Assembly: GCF_015694705.1 (NCBI RefSeq)
Contig: NZ_JADQDR010000001.1
Coordinates: 914,029 to 978,028, forward strand
DNA length: 64,000 bases
Reading direction: 5' to 3'
From: Pontibacter rufus
Lineage (GTDB): Bacteria; Bacteroidota; Bacteroidia; Cytophagales; Hymenobacteraceae
A program made the position numbers and the translations under genes. Under the pieces are notes generated by a model, which saw only the letters and a program-made list of their open reading frames with translations, had not been told where the DNA came from and made no database searches. Below, piece by piece: positions 54,591-63,742 of this stretch (position 1 is the first letter of the stretch; every line of letters begins with the position of its first letter).

Positions 54591-55715
54591 ATGAGAGTAT
54601 TAAGAGTTGTTAACAGTAATGATGGAGGGGGCGTATTTACCTGCGAAAAGCAGTTTATAGAAGAACTAAAAAATAGAGATATTGTAGTTGATGCTGTTAT
54701 ACTAGGTGATGGATTAAGAGTAGATGAATATACAAGTTTGTGTAACATAACTTATAGGATCCCGGCTTTAGAAGCTTCTTATGGTGGCGCAATTCTAAAA
54801 ATACTGTTTTCTATATTTCAGACCTTATTTTTCGGATCTAAATATAGCCGTATACTCGAGAAACAAATAGACGATGCAATTAAATACGATGCAATAATTT
54901 ATCAAAGACCAGTTTTTATACACTTGGTTGGTAAATTATCTAATAGATTAAAAGCCAAGGCCTTGTGGCATTTGCCAAACGTGGCGAGAACATCCTTTTC
55001 AAAAAATTACTATAATTATTTCTGTAGAAAATACAATATAATTCAGGTTGCAAACAGCCATTTTACAAAAAGCACATTAGGTGTGCAATGCAGATATGTT
55101 GTATATCCTGGATTTGATGAGAAGCGTGTAAGTAAAAGCGCCCCAATTTTTAGAAATCAACTAAAATTAAGTGCAGGAACTCCGGTGTATGGTATTGCAG
55201 CAAGGATGCATGAAGATAAAGCACAGGATTTAGTAGTGGAGGCCTTTGTTAACTCTAAAGTTTCTGCTTATGGGGGGCACTTATTAGTTGCAGGTGGGCC
55301 GTTGGATTCAGATTATGCGCAAAGAGTCAAGGAAAAAGCTGGGCCATTATTAAGCAAACAAATCCATTTTTTAGGCGAAATCAGTAGCATGTCCGAATTT
55401 TATTCGAGTGTTGATGTCGTTATCAATGGACGTAGAAATGTAGAACCTTTTGGTATAACCATAGCCGAAGCAATGGGGGCAGGAAAGCCTGTTATAGCTT
55501 ATAAATTGGGTGGGCCTTCTGAAATGATTATTAACAGTGTCAATGGCTGGCTGGTGGATAGCTCAACCACCAAAAGCTACGAAGATGCATTTAACCTGTC
55601 TATAACGGATAAAAGCAAATGGCTTGAAATGGGGCAGTTTGCGAAAGAAAATTCTTATAAGTTTTCTGTTAAAGAAAATGTAAGCACCCTAATAAGCATC
55701 ATAAAGAACCACTAA
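54591..55715 (+). CDS. GT4 family glycosyltransferase
   Basis: 374 aa, GT-B fold. N-terminal VVNSNDGGGVFTCEKQFIEEL is the acceptor-domain Gly-rich loop. GIAARMHEDKAQDLVVEAF starts the donor domain, and EPFGITIAEAMGAGKPVIA is the E-x7-E motif that binds the nucleotide sugar. It acts in EPS repeat-unit synthesis. GC content is low like its neighbours. Confidence 0.9.
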   Translation: MRVLRVVNSNDGGGVFTCEKQFIEELKNRDIVVDAVILGDGLRVDEYTSLCNITYRIPALEASYGGAILKILFSIFQTLFFGSKYSRILEKQIDDAIKYDAIIYQRPVFIHLVGKLSNRLKAKALWHLPNVARTSFSKNYYNYFCRKYNIIQVANSHFTKSTLGVQCRYVVYPGFDEKRVSKSAPIFRNQLKLSAGTPVYGIAARMHEDKAQDLVVEAFVNSKVSAYGGHLLVAGGPLDSDYAQRVKEKAGPLLSKQIHFLGEISSMSEFYSSVDVVINGRRNVEPFGITIAEAMGAGKPVIAYKLGGPSEMIINSVNGWLVDSSTTKSYEDAFNLSITDKSKWLEMGQFAKENSYKFSVKENVSTLISIIKNH

Positions 55716-56148
55716 CCGTAGCAATGGTTAACATATGACTTATTAGTTTTTATTTATTGTACTTTTAGACCTTAGAAAGTGGGGCATTGCTTAATTATGC
55801 ATATAGATACCATACATTCATGGAGTATTAATTCAAGTAGATATTTGGAAGTTTTGGGAGAGGCTAACAGGAAAGGACAAATACTTATTAATTAAAATGA
55901 ACTCAGGAATTAAATTAAGATTATACTTTAAATTTAAAGAAAATTATACTTCTATAAAGGTTAAAATCAAGTATACATATTTTCGTTAAATCAATTTTGG
56001 AATTTGATTTCTCCTTAATCTAAGATTCAATTAATTGCTATTGAGCTGGCAAGGTTGGGAAATGATAATTTTATGATTTATTCTCGAATTCACGTTATTA
56101 AATAGTAAATCATTTCCAGATAAATGATTTACATATCTACATGTTTTT
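55716..56148. other. AT-rich gap upstream of wzy
   Basis: 433 very AT-rich bases. No ORF of plausible composition and no hairpin were seen. A promoter for wzy could lie here, but none is clear. Confidence 0.45.
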
Positions 56149-57411
56149 ATGATTTACAGATTTAATCGATTTAATGGCTTGTATATTTTAGTACTTCTGG
56201 TAGGCTATATAATAATGAGCTTACTGCCAGGACTGGTGGGAACAAATAGTAGAATGATTACAGTGCCGTTTAGAGGATTAGTACTTCTGTGGTCATTATA
56301 CATCTTAATTAGAGGAATAATATGGAAGGGACATAATACTATTCCTGCTTGGCAATGGGTGCTATTTATTGCTTTCTGGGTAATCTATGTTTTTCGAATT
56401 ATCTACGATCTTTACTATGTTGGTATTAGAGCTACTGTCTTTCCGAGTACTCTTGACTATTTATTAAATGCAGTAGGTGTATGTTTACTCCCTGCCGGTG
56501 CTATCAGATATGCAGACAATGTTGATTATCAATGGGTGCTTAAATATTTTTTCAATTTATTATTAATAGCCTTACTTTTCTCTCTTCTATTAAACTTATC
56601 AAACCCCCTTGAAGAGGAGGTTGCGCATCAGGGCCAATATAGTGGAAGCTCTGCAATGAATACCATATCTTACGGACATTATGGTGTTACATTCTCTTTA
56701 TTATCTATGTTCTTGTTCAATAAGAGCGGAGAGTTTTATAAGAAACTATTCTATGTCGCTTGCTTCTTCTTTGGCCTCTTTATTATGTATTTAGCGGGTA
56801 GTAGAAGTCCTTTGGTAGCTTTGATAGTATGTTTATTGTTTTTTCAGGTTAATAACACAGGTTTATTCAAAGGATTATTGTTCATCTTGCTGTTAACTGT
56901 ACCTTTAATAATCTTTAGCAATCAAATTATTGAGTTTCTTTCAGGGTTTGGTGGAAGCTTTATTACTAGGGTTTTAGCTACCATTAAAACCGGCAATTCT
57001 TCTGGAAGGGATGTTTTATATGCTGAGGCTTATAATCAGTTCTTAGATTCACCTATATTCGGCAGTGCTTTTTTACTTCAAGGTGGGGTAGGTAATGGAT
57101 TCTACCCGCATAATATTTTTCTTGAAGCTTTTATGGCAACTGGTGTTATTGGTGGTCTGATTTTTATATCGTGGGTATTTCAATGCTTGCGGATTTCATA
57201 TAAGCTGATTTCTGCGTCTAATCAAAATGCATGGGCAGGAGTTCTCTTTCTGCAATATTTAATTTACGCTATGTTCTCCCAGGCAATCTTTAGTAATGCG
57301 GAATTCTGGTATTTGTCCGTTATCATATGGAGTATAACTTATTCATCTGTGAAGCAGAAACAGATAGAATTATATGTAACCTCAAAAAGTATAACAAAAC
57401 AACTTGTTTAA
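56149..57411 (+). CDS. O-antigen/EPS polymerase (Wzy-like)
   Basis: 420 aa with about 11 hydrophobic segments. YLAGSRSPLVALIVCLLFF and a following large periplasmic loop with SSGRDVLYAEAYNQFLDSPIFG, then HNIFLEAFMATGVIGGLIF, are the Wzy_C/O-antigen ligase-type motifs. Together with Wzx and Wzc this indicates a Wzx/Wzy-dependent pathway. The stop is 17 bases before the next gene's chosen start. Confidence 0.88.
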   Translation: MIYRFNRFNGLYILVLLVGYIIMSLLPGLVGTNSRMITVPFRGLVLLWSLYILIRGIIWKGHNTIPAWQWVLFIAFWVIYVFRIIYDLYYVGIRATVFPSTLDYLLNAVGVCLLPAGAIRYADNVDYQWVLKYFFNLLLIALLFSLLLNLSNPLEEEVAHQGQYSGSSAMNTISYGHYGVTFSLLSMFLFNKSGEFYKKLFYVACFFFGLFIMYLAGSRSPLVALIVCLLFFQVNNTGLFKGLLFILLLTVPLIIFSNQIIEFLSGFGGSFITRVLATIKTGNSSGRDVLYAEAYNQFLDSPIFGSAFLLQGGVGNGFYPHNIFLEAFMATGVIGGLIFISWVFQCLRISYKLISASNQNAWAGVLFLQYLIYAMFSQAIFSNAEFWYLSVIIWSITYSSVKQKQIELYVTSKSITKQLV

Positions 57412-57428
57412 TTAAAACCAATAAATTT

Positions 57429-58529
57429 ATGGATCAGAAGAAAGCTTTACATATTAATAGCTACTTTCTATCTAACAAAATACATTATAATTTTTTTAAA
57501 GAGATTATTAAGTATAGGCAGGATAAATTTTTAATACCCGTTTATAAGCATTTCAAAGAAAATCATATTGAAGGTATGGACATAGATTATGTGTTCTCCG
57601 GGATTGATAAAAAGGTTTTTTTTACAAAGGTATTTAGAGTTTTATATTTAATTTATAAAAAGAAATTAAATAGGGATGCCGACTATATACATGGTCATAC
57701 CTTAATAAGTGATGGTATACCTGCCTATCTCTTAAGCCGCATAATAAAGAAAGAATTTGTAGTATCAGTTAGAAGCACTGACGTTGATTACTTTATAGCT
57801 AGAAGTTCTGTTTTTAGGTCCATTGCTAAAAAGATACTCACAAATGCCAGTATGGTGTTTCTAGTGTCTCCATCGCATGAACAGCGAATAAAGAATTTGT
57901 ATCCAGAATTAGTAAACAAAAAATTCTTCTTGCTACCTAATGGTATAGATAATTTCTGGATAAAAAACTTAAATGAAGGGAAGCTAGAGAAAGCAACATT
58001 TGAAACGGTAAATATTCTCTTTGTTGGACAGATTATAAAGCGGAAGAGGCTTGATCTGCTAATCGACTTTATCCAAAAATTTGATGACAGAAGGTACAAT
58101 CTAACCATAGTTGGGAAGAACAGCCTTGAGCTTGATTTTGATGAGATTTCAAGGTCTATAAATAACGGTAACTCTGTAAACTATATTGGTGAAGTAAAGG
58201 ATTCAAATGAGCTTTTACAAATATATCGCAAAAATGATATATTTGTGCTTCTTTCTTATTCAGAAACTTTTGGAGTAGTCTACATAGAAGCACTATCACA
58301 AAAGTTACCAATAATATATACAAGAGGAGATGGTATAGATGGTTATTTTGAAGAGGGAGAAGTTGGGTATTCTTGTGATCATGAATCATTGGATGAATTA
58401 AAAGAGAAAGTAGATTTAACATTATCTCAATATAAGAGAATAAGTATGAATACAACAAAGAAAGCTAAACTCTTTGAGTGGGATCATCTTGTAAAGCAAT
58501 ACATGAACAACATTAATACTTCATTATAG
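57429..58529 (+). CDS. GT4 family glycosyltransferase
   Basis: 366 aa from ATG 57429; the longer frame to 57327 overlaps wzy. VNILFVGQIIKRKRLDLLIDF starts the donor domain and SETFGVVYIEALSQKLPII is the E-x7-E motif. The N-terminal domain has ADYIHGHTLISDGIPAYLLSR. It is the last gene of the EPS cluster on this strand. Confidence 0.9.
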   Translation: MDQKKALHINSYFLSNKIHYNFFKEIIKYRQDKFLIPVYKHFKENHIEGMDIDYVFSGIDKKVFFTKVFRVLYLIYKKKLNRDADYIHGHTLISDGIPAYLLSRIIKKEFVVSVRSTDVDYFIARSSVFRSIAKKILTNASMVFLVSPSHEQRIKNLYPELVNKKFFLLPNGIDNFWIKNLNEGKLEKATFETVNILFVGQIIKRKRLDLLIDFIQKFDDRRYNLTIVGKNSLELDFDEISRSINNGNSVNYIGEVKDSNELLQIYRKNDIFVLLSYSETFGVVYIEALSQKLPIIYTRGDGIDGYFEEGEVGYSCDHESLDELKEKVDLTLSQYKRISMNTTKKAKLFEWDHLVKQYMNNINTSL

Positions 58530-59563
58530 CCTGATTTAACTGTCTGCCTGTTACACATTTTCATAGTCGTGTCGAATCCAGCAGCGAAATGGCCCGGAAT
58601 AAAATTGCCTTGATCTTATAAAGGCGTACTATTTGTTGATGGGTGCAATGTTTGAGCCTGCGAAGAACCCAGCAGCTTTTAAGGCTCATATTCTCGATTG
58701 AATATTTGCTGTAATCTAAACCCCTGAGAGTTCCTTAGGTATCTTAAGGTAAAAGATTCATGTCTAATACTCCTAGTAATAGCATAGCTCACAAGCACTT
58801 CCCTTTATATTCATGCCGATTTGAGTATTCTACTCCCTTGCTTTGGCAGTAACCTTGGTCAATTTCACGATTCATTCAATTACCAACTGCTAATCTTTCA
58901 TATAAATGCTGTAGCAAAAGTTTCGTCCGGGATTAGGCACATCCCGGACGAAATTTTTGCTACAGCATTTTGCTGATGATCGGACAGAGAAGAAATAAGT
59001 TTATTTAAGCTCCAGGATAAGGAAAGATTTATTTGAATTTACTGAGCCAAGCTGGTAGCGTACAGGAACTTTCAGGAGCTTTATATTCCAACAATTTATA
59101 GAGTCGCATTTAGTTTTATAGCAAGTAATGCTGCCCAATCGCTTATTGAGCCGCTGACAAGTCCCGGGGCCACCAAGATAAAGGTGGCGTTATCCATTAT
59201 TTATACTTCTCTATAGTCTTTCTACAAAGTCAATTCCCTTTCTTTCCATCGATACTGATATACACCCAACAGGGTTTAGGATGCCAGCAAGGGTATTACG
59301 CCATCTTAAAAATATTATACCTAAAGGGGAAAGCCTGCTATCTGTTGGCAGGTACTAGGCACAAAGCTACTCTATGATTTTCCCTCCATACCAAAAAGTG
59401 AGGTGTGTCGAAAATTGTAATAGTAAAAATAGGGGAGTAGAAATAAAAGGATTGTAATTTAAACTGCGTTATCTCTTCCCCTTTGTTAAATTTCACTTCG
59501 AGTCTGACTGCGTTCTTTCGTCAAACCAGATGGCCAGTTGCTAGGCCGTCTGGCTCAAGTTAC
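58530..59563. other. Gene-poor region after the EPS cluster
   Basis: About 1 kb without an intact ORF. The only clear feature is the hairpin at 58904-58970. The minus strand around 58580-58750 has short open stretches that could be transposase debris, but no family is recognisable. Confidence 0.5.
58904..58970. terminator. Long hairpin after the EPS cluster
   Basis: Arms 58904-58933 and 58941-58970 are 30-bp inverted copies with one mismatch and a 7-base loop. The GC-rich inner part (TTTCGTCCGGGAT) and T-rich right side make it a strong terminator candidate, 375 bases past the last EPS gene. It may also be a small palindromic repeat. Confidence 0.65.
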
Positions 59564-59955
59564 TCAGGGGTATACCCCTTTACACTGTTGGGAGAGATAA
59601 ATTAGCTTCAGCACGGCCATATCCGGGGGAAAAGCTCCCTTGGTTTTGGTCACCTTTCTGACCCGGCAGTAAACGCCTTCAATAGCATTGCTCGTGTAAA
59701 AGAGTTTCCTAATCTGCTCTGTATACTCAAAGTATATTGAGGGCCTCTTCCAGTTTCGCTGTCAGTTCTCTATCACTTGTTGTCCTTTCTGCCCCAATTC
59801 TCCTCCAGTTCCAGCATCCTTCTGAAGATGTTCCCAGCGTATTGCCCTTTATATGGTCCAAGTGTGCAGCCTTTTCCTGTGCAGTGCCTGGTATTCCGGT
59901 GCTCATCCCCTTTGTTTTCTCCGGACTTGTGACAGATGGGCGCTGCCCTATGCAA
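59564..59955 (-). pseudogene. IS256-family transposase, C-terminal remnant
   Basis: The minus strand reads EYTEQIRKLFYTSNAIEGVY followed by CRVRKVTKTKGAFPPDMAVL and KLIYLSQQ, then a stop at 59564. This is the conserved C-terminal part of IS256/mutator-type transposases (Y-T-NAIE and RKVTKTKG-FP motifs). Upstream, in another frame, RRMLELEENWGRKDNK resembles the preceding family segment. Frameshifts and stops interrupt it, and the N-terminal catalytic part is not recognised, so it is a relic. Confidence 0.75.
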
Positions 59956-60656
59956 TGGGCCACCTCACTGACCTGACCGCCTTAAACATCATCTGCAGTA
60001 TCTCCTCTTTGAAGTCCGCATTGTACTAGCAAAGGCTAAATGTAACTGGCCTCCCTTTCTCCTGATTTGCTAAGTTAAACAGATCCTTGGCCCATAGTTA
60101 TTGATGCATCTCAACTTAGGCTTTTAACTCGGCTGAACAGGAGTGCCGCTTTTACATACAATAACAAGTTAAAGAGTCCACATTTAATCTGGTGTCCTTT
60201 CTTGAGATGCACTATAGTAGGTGCGTATTCTTTTAATTATGCTTTTATTTCAGCTGCTTGATATTATAACTTTAACAGTATATAAAAATGTATAAAATAT
60301 TGATCTGTATATAACTATTTCTATTGTATATCTATGTAGCGTGGCTCTTTAAGAAGGTTAAATACTTGCACTAAAAATTATTTAGTTTTATTTTTCTGCT
60401 GCTTTATAAATCTGAATCACATATGCCAAGTTTGGATTTAATGCAGCATTGTGCCTGTCGTGCTATGATGTAATCACTAGGAATGCCTCTTTGAAGCTGT
60501 TGTGATAAGGTTTTAATCTGGTATATAGATTCTTAGTTTGTTATATAATTGTTATTTTAGTAGAATAGTGAGAGCTATTTTTTTAAGGAAAAGAAACGAT
60601 TACGTATGATATTTAAACAAGTTATATAAATTTTCAAATAATATTGCATATTGCTA
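59956..60656. other. AT-rich non-coding gap upstream of the T9SS protein
   Basis: About 700 bases. The first 150 may be further IS256 debris on the minus strand; the remainder is strongly AT-rich with no ORF. The promoter of the following gene lies at its right end. Confidence 0.5.
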
Positions 60657-60686
60657 TTGCGGGTATATTTTTTTTGCATAGCTTTG
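60657..60686 (+). promoter_or_regulatory. Promoter of the large T9SS protein gene
   Basis: TTG at 60657-60659 and TAGCTTTG at 60679-60686 are 19 bases apart, a good match to the Bacteroidota housekeeping promoter (TTTG / TAnnTTTG). Transcription would start near 60693, about 310 bases before the chosen ATG at 61003. Confidence 0.55.
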
Positions 60687-61002
60687 AATCGTAATAAATA
60701 ATACACTTAATAAAATTATAACAATTATGAGAAATCAACTTTTAGCCGATGCTTGGTTCTCCCTTGTTAATGCAAATGAAATGGGTCACTGCTGTAATAG
60801 CCGGTGCTGCAGTGAACTGCTTCCGGTTACAGGTGCGGCCATTGAAAGCCAGGACAATGAGGTTGAGAAGATTATGAATGTAGTTTCAATCTCCGGCGGC
60901 AGGGGAAGCTCTTTCCGTCAGAACGGATCTATAAAAAAGAAACAGCTGGCAACTATCTGCCACTCCATCATAAATAATTCAAAAACATTATCAACAAAAA
61001 GA

Positions 61003-63495
61003 ATGAAAAGAAATTTACTTTTCCTGTTTGCTTTATTGCTTTTATCCCTGCAGTCCTTCGGCCAGGTGGCCGGCTCCTCGTTTGAGATGTATGTGATGAA
61101 CTGGCGCTTCGGGCCAAAGGCACTGGATTACTTCCAGAGCAAAAACATTGTGGTCACAAATTATTTTGGCCCTGGTTCTATACAGCAGGACTGGAACCAC
61201 AGCAGGGTAGACGAGGGCAAGGTGCGGGAGACATTGCAGAAGTTGTTTAAAGATCCTAACAGCGGTGGCAAACTGGTGCTTAACTGGGAAGAACATGATG
61301 TATTCAAAGCTCTGCGGAGCTATCCTAAAACCGACAGCCGCTACAAGTATGCTGAAGGGGAATGGCGCAAACTCATCAGCATTGTTAGAGCCGTGCGCCC
61401 GAACGTAGAGATAGGCATCTATGCTATACCTTTCAGAGGGTGGAGCAAAAAGACCATCGGCTACTACAACCCGGATAGGAAGTATGACGAACTGCTATCT
61501 CTGGTGGACTTCCTGGCTCCTTCAGTGTACATACAGTTTGCAGATGAAGAGGTGGGGCATGAGCGCAACCTGCAGTTTATAAAGGACAATATGGATGTGG
61601 CGCTGGACTACGGCAAAAGACTCAACAAGCCGGTGTACCCTTTCCTGTGGGGCAGAATTCACGATACCAACACAACTTATGGATCTGAATTGATCCAGAC
61701 TGAGGTGTTTGCCAAGTACGTTAAGCTTCTTTCCACTTACTCTTACAACGGCTACAAGGCCAAAGGTTTTTACTGGTGGGAATCAGGGGATAAAAGCGCA
61801 AACCTGAGCCGGGTAAATGGTATAAATGGCTGGGCCAGGGGCCTGGTGACAGACTATGCCTCCTATGATGCGCTGATGGTGAAGTATGCGGCGGCCGTTG
61901 TGAAGGCACTTGCCGAAACAACATCTACGGCTCCAGCACCAGAGCCTGCGCCGGCACCAGAGCCAGTAGCGGCACCGGCTCCTGCAGCGGCGCCTGCACC
62001 AGAGCAGGTAGTAAGCTACACCTTGTTTGATGCCAAGACAGGCAAAGAGCTACAGACGCTGGCAAATGGCGCTATACTGAACCTGGCAGAATTGCCAACA
62101 ACGAGCCTGAATATCCGTGCCAACACCAACACAAAAGTAGGCAGTGTTCAATTCTCCGTAGGTGGTGCGCAGAGCAAGAATGCTACAGAGTCATTAGCAC
62201 CTTATGATTTGATGGGAGATAACGGCAGCTGGACACCAGCAGTAGGCAACTACACGCTTAAAGCTACACCATACTCCGGCTCTAAAGCAACCGGTACAGC
62301 CGGCGCCTCCCTCTCCATCAACTTCGAGGTGGTGAATAATACAATACCAGCACCAGAGCCTGCGCCGGCGCCAGAGCCAGTAGCGGCACCGGCTCCTGCA
62401 GCGGCGCCTGCACCAGAGCAGGTAGTAAGCTACACCTTGTTTGATGCCAAGACAGGCAAAGAGCTACAGACGCTGGCAAATGGCGCTATACTGAACCTGG
62501 CAGAATTGCCAACAACGAGCCTGAATATCCGTGCCAACACCAACACAAAAGTAGGCAGTGTTCAATTCTCCGTAGGTGGTGCGCAGAGCAAGAATGCTAC
62601 AGAGTCATTAGCACCTTATGATTTGATGGGAGATAACGGCAGCTGGACACCAGCAGTAGGCAACTACACGCTTAAAGCTACACCATACTCCGGCTCTAAA
62701 GCAACCGGTACAGCCGGCGCCTCCCTCTCCATCAACTTCGAGGTGGTGAATAATACAATACCAGCACCAGAGCCTGCGCCGGCACCAGAGCCAGAGTCAG
62801 CACCTGCTCCGGTTGTCCAGGAGAATAGCTTGACCTTGATTAATGCCGATACGGATGAAGATATTCTGATGCTGGCAAACGGCGCAACCATAAACCTGGC
62901 CGCCCTGCCGACCAAAAACCTGAACATCCGTTACAATGCAGGTCCGGATATGAGAAGTGTTGTGTTCTCGCTAAGTGGGATGAAGAGCATAAACAAGGTA
63001 GAGTCGGGAGCGCCTTTCGCATTATTCGGTGACTTGAACAGCGACTATTATGCCTGGACACCTGCCCTGGGGAATTATACCCTCAAAGCAACCTCTTACA
63101 CTGGCTCCAAGGCAACGGGTTCTGTCGTTTCTTCTGTTAAAATTAGCTTCTCCGTAGTAAACAACAGTAACATCACAGACGCCTCAACTATCAGTAAATT
63201 AGCTGTGAGCAGCAGCATAACAGAGGGTAACAGCCTTTCAGCCGACGCTTTGACAGTTTACCCGGTTCCTGCTACAACCGTGCTGTATGTGGAGTTAGGG
63301 CAGCAGGCAGGTGAAGGTAAAGCAACTGTTGAATTACATGACCTGAATGGCAAGGTAGTGCTGGCCAGGGAAGTAAACACAGCTACTGAAGGACGTAAGG
63401 CGGAGCTTGATGTAAATAACATAAAAGCAGGCATGTATATACTTTCAGTAAACTCTTCTGCCGGCCATATGACGAAGCGTGTCGTTATAGACTAA
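61003..63495 (+). CDS. T9SS-exported protein: hyaluronidase-like barrel, three Ig-like modules, type A sorting domain
   Basis: 830 aa from ATG 61003, which opens a clear signal peptide (MKRNLLFLFALLLLSLQSFG); the frame is open up to an ATG at 60727, but that would bury the signal 92 residues inside. Residues about 22-300 resemble GH56 hyaluronidases: KLVLNWEEHDVF (N94, E96 at the D-x-E position), VRAVRPNVEIGIYAIP, FLAPSVYIQF, PVYPFLWGRIHDTN and FYWWESGDKS. Then come three Ig-like modules (about 110 residues each) joined by Pro/Ala/Glu linkers (PAPEPAPAPEP). The last 75 residues (VYPVPATTVLYVEL, IKAGMYILSV, TKRVVID) are a T9SS type A sorting domain. It would act on, or bind, a polysaccharide at the cell surface. 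The first two modules are almost identical at DNA level. Confidence 0.8.
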   Translation: MKRNLLFLFALLLLSLQSFGQVAGSSFEMYVMNWRFGPKALDYFQSKNIVVTNYFGPGSIQQDWNHSRVDEGKVRETLQKLFKDPNSGGKLVLNWEEHDVFKALRSYPKTDSRYKYAEGEWRKLISIVRAVRPNVEIGIYAIPFRGWSKKTIGYYNPDRKYDELLSLVDFLAPSVYIQFADEEVGHERNLQFIKDNMDVALDYGKRLNKPVYPFLWGRIHDTNTTYGSELIQTEVFAKYVKLLSTYSYNGYKAKGFYWWESGDKSANLSRVNGINGWARGLVTDYASYDALMVKYAAAVVKALAETTSTAPAPEPAPAPEPVAAPAPAAAPAPEQVVSYTLFDAKTGKELQTLANGAILNLAELPTTSLNIRANTNTKVGSVQFSVGGAQSKNATESLAPYDLMGDNGSWTPAVGNYTLKATPYSGSKATGTAGASLSINFEVVNNTIPAPEPAPAPEPVAAPAPAAAPAPEQVVSYTLFDAKTGKELQTLANGAILNLAELPTTSLNIRANTNTKVGSVQFSVGGAQSKNATESLAPYDLMGDNGSWTPAVGNYTLKATPYSGSKATGTAGASLSINFEVVNNTIPAPEPAPAPEPESAPAPVVQENSLTLINADTDEDILMLANGATINLAALPTKNLNIRYNAGPDMRSVVFSLSGMKSINKVESGAPFALFGDLNSDYYAWTPALGNYTLKATSYTGSKATGSVVSSVKISFSVVNNSNITDASTISKLAVSSSITEGNSLSADALTVYPVPATTVLYVELGQQAGEGKATVELHDLNGKVVLAREVNTATEGRKAELDVNNIKAGMYILSVNSSAGHMTKRVVID
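61933..62346 (+). repeat. 414-bp tandem repeat, copy 1
   Basis: Linker plus Ig-like module of the T9SS protein. Compared with copy 2 I find only one base difference (A/G in the linker, in the CCGGCACCAG segment). The unit is 138 codons, so the frame is kept. Confidence 0.9.
62347..62760 (+). repeat. 414-bp tandem repeat, copy 2
   Basis: Directly follows copy 1 and is almost identical. The third module (62761 onward) shares the start of the linker, but its Ig-like domain has diverged. Confidence 0.9.
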
Positions 63496-63539
63496 ATAAG
63501 CAGGAATGACTATTGGCCATCTTAGGCGGAAGGCATCTT

Positions 63540-63601
63540 AAAACAGGCAGAAAAAAACAAGGCAAACGAATTCGTCTGCCTTGTTTTTTTCTGCCTGTTT
63601 T
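63540..63601 (+). terminator. Terminator of the T9SS protein gene (62-base palindrome)
   Basis: Arms 63540-63570 and 63571-63601 pair over 31 bases with one mismatch and essentially no loop spacer. It starts 45 bases after the stop codon, and T-runs lie inside the right arm. Confidence 0.85.
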
Positions 63602-63671
63602 GGCTTTATAACTTGTCGTAGATGAGTAATATTAGAGGGAGTAAATGTCAAAGCCGTAGCGGATAAAGGCG

Positions 63672-63742
63672 AAAAGCCAGGCGCTTCCTGTGTAGAAATT
63701 CCTCACATTGTTGAGTTTCTACACAGGAAGCGCCTGGCTTTT
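63672..63742. terminator. Second long hairpin, perfect 27-bp stem
   Basis: Arms 63672-63698 and 63716-63742 are perfect inverted copies around a 17-base loop, with A4 at the left edge and T4 at the right. It may terminate a convergent gene that lies to the right of the window, or back up the first hairpin. The remaining bases to 64000 show no gene. Confidence 0.75.

Noticed and set aside
58560..58760. tRNA or transposase fragment downstream of the EPS cluster
   Set aside because: A GTCGAATCC string resembles a T-loop, but no cloverleaf can be formed; minus-strand peptide pieces match no family with confidence.
61933..62760. CRISPR-like or satellite array
   Set aside because: The 414-bp units are coding, contiguous without spacers, and match protein domains.
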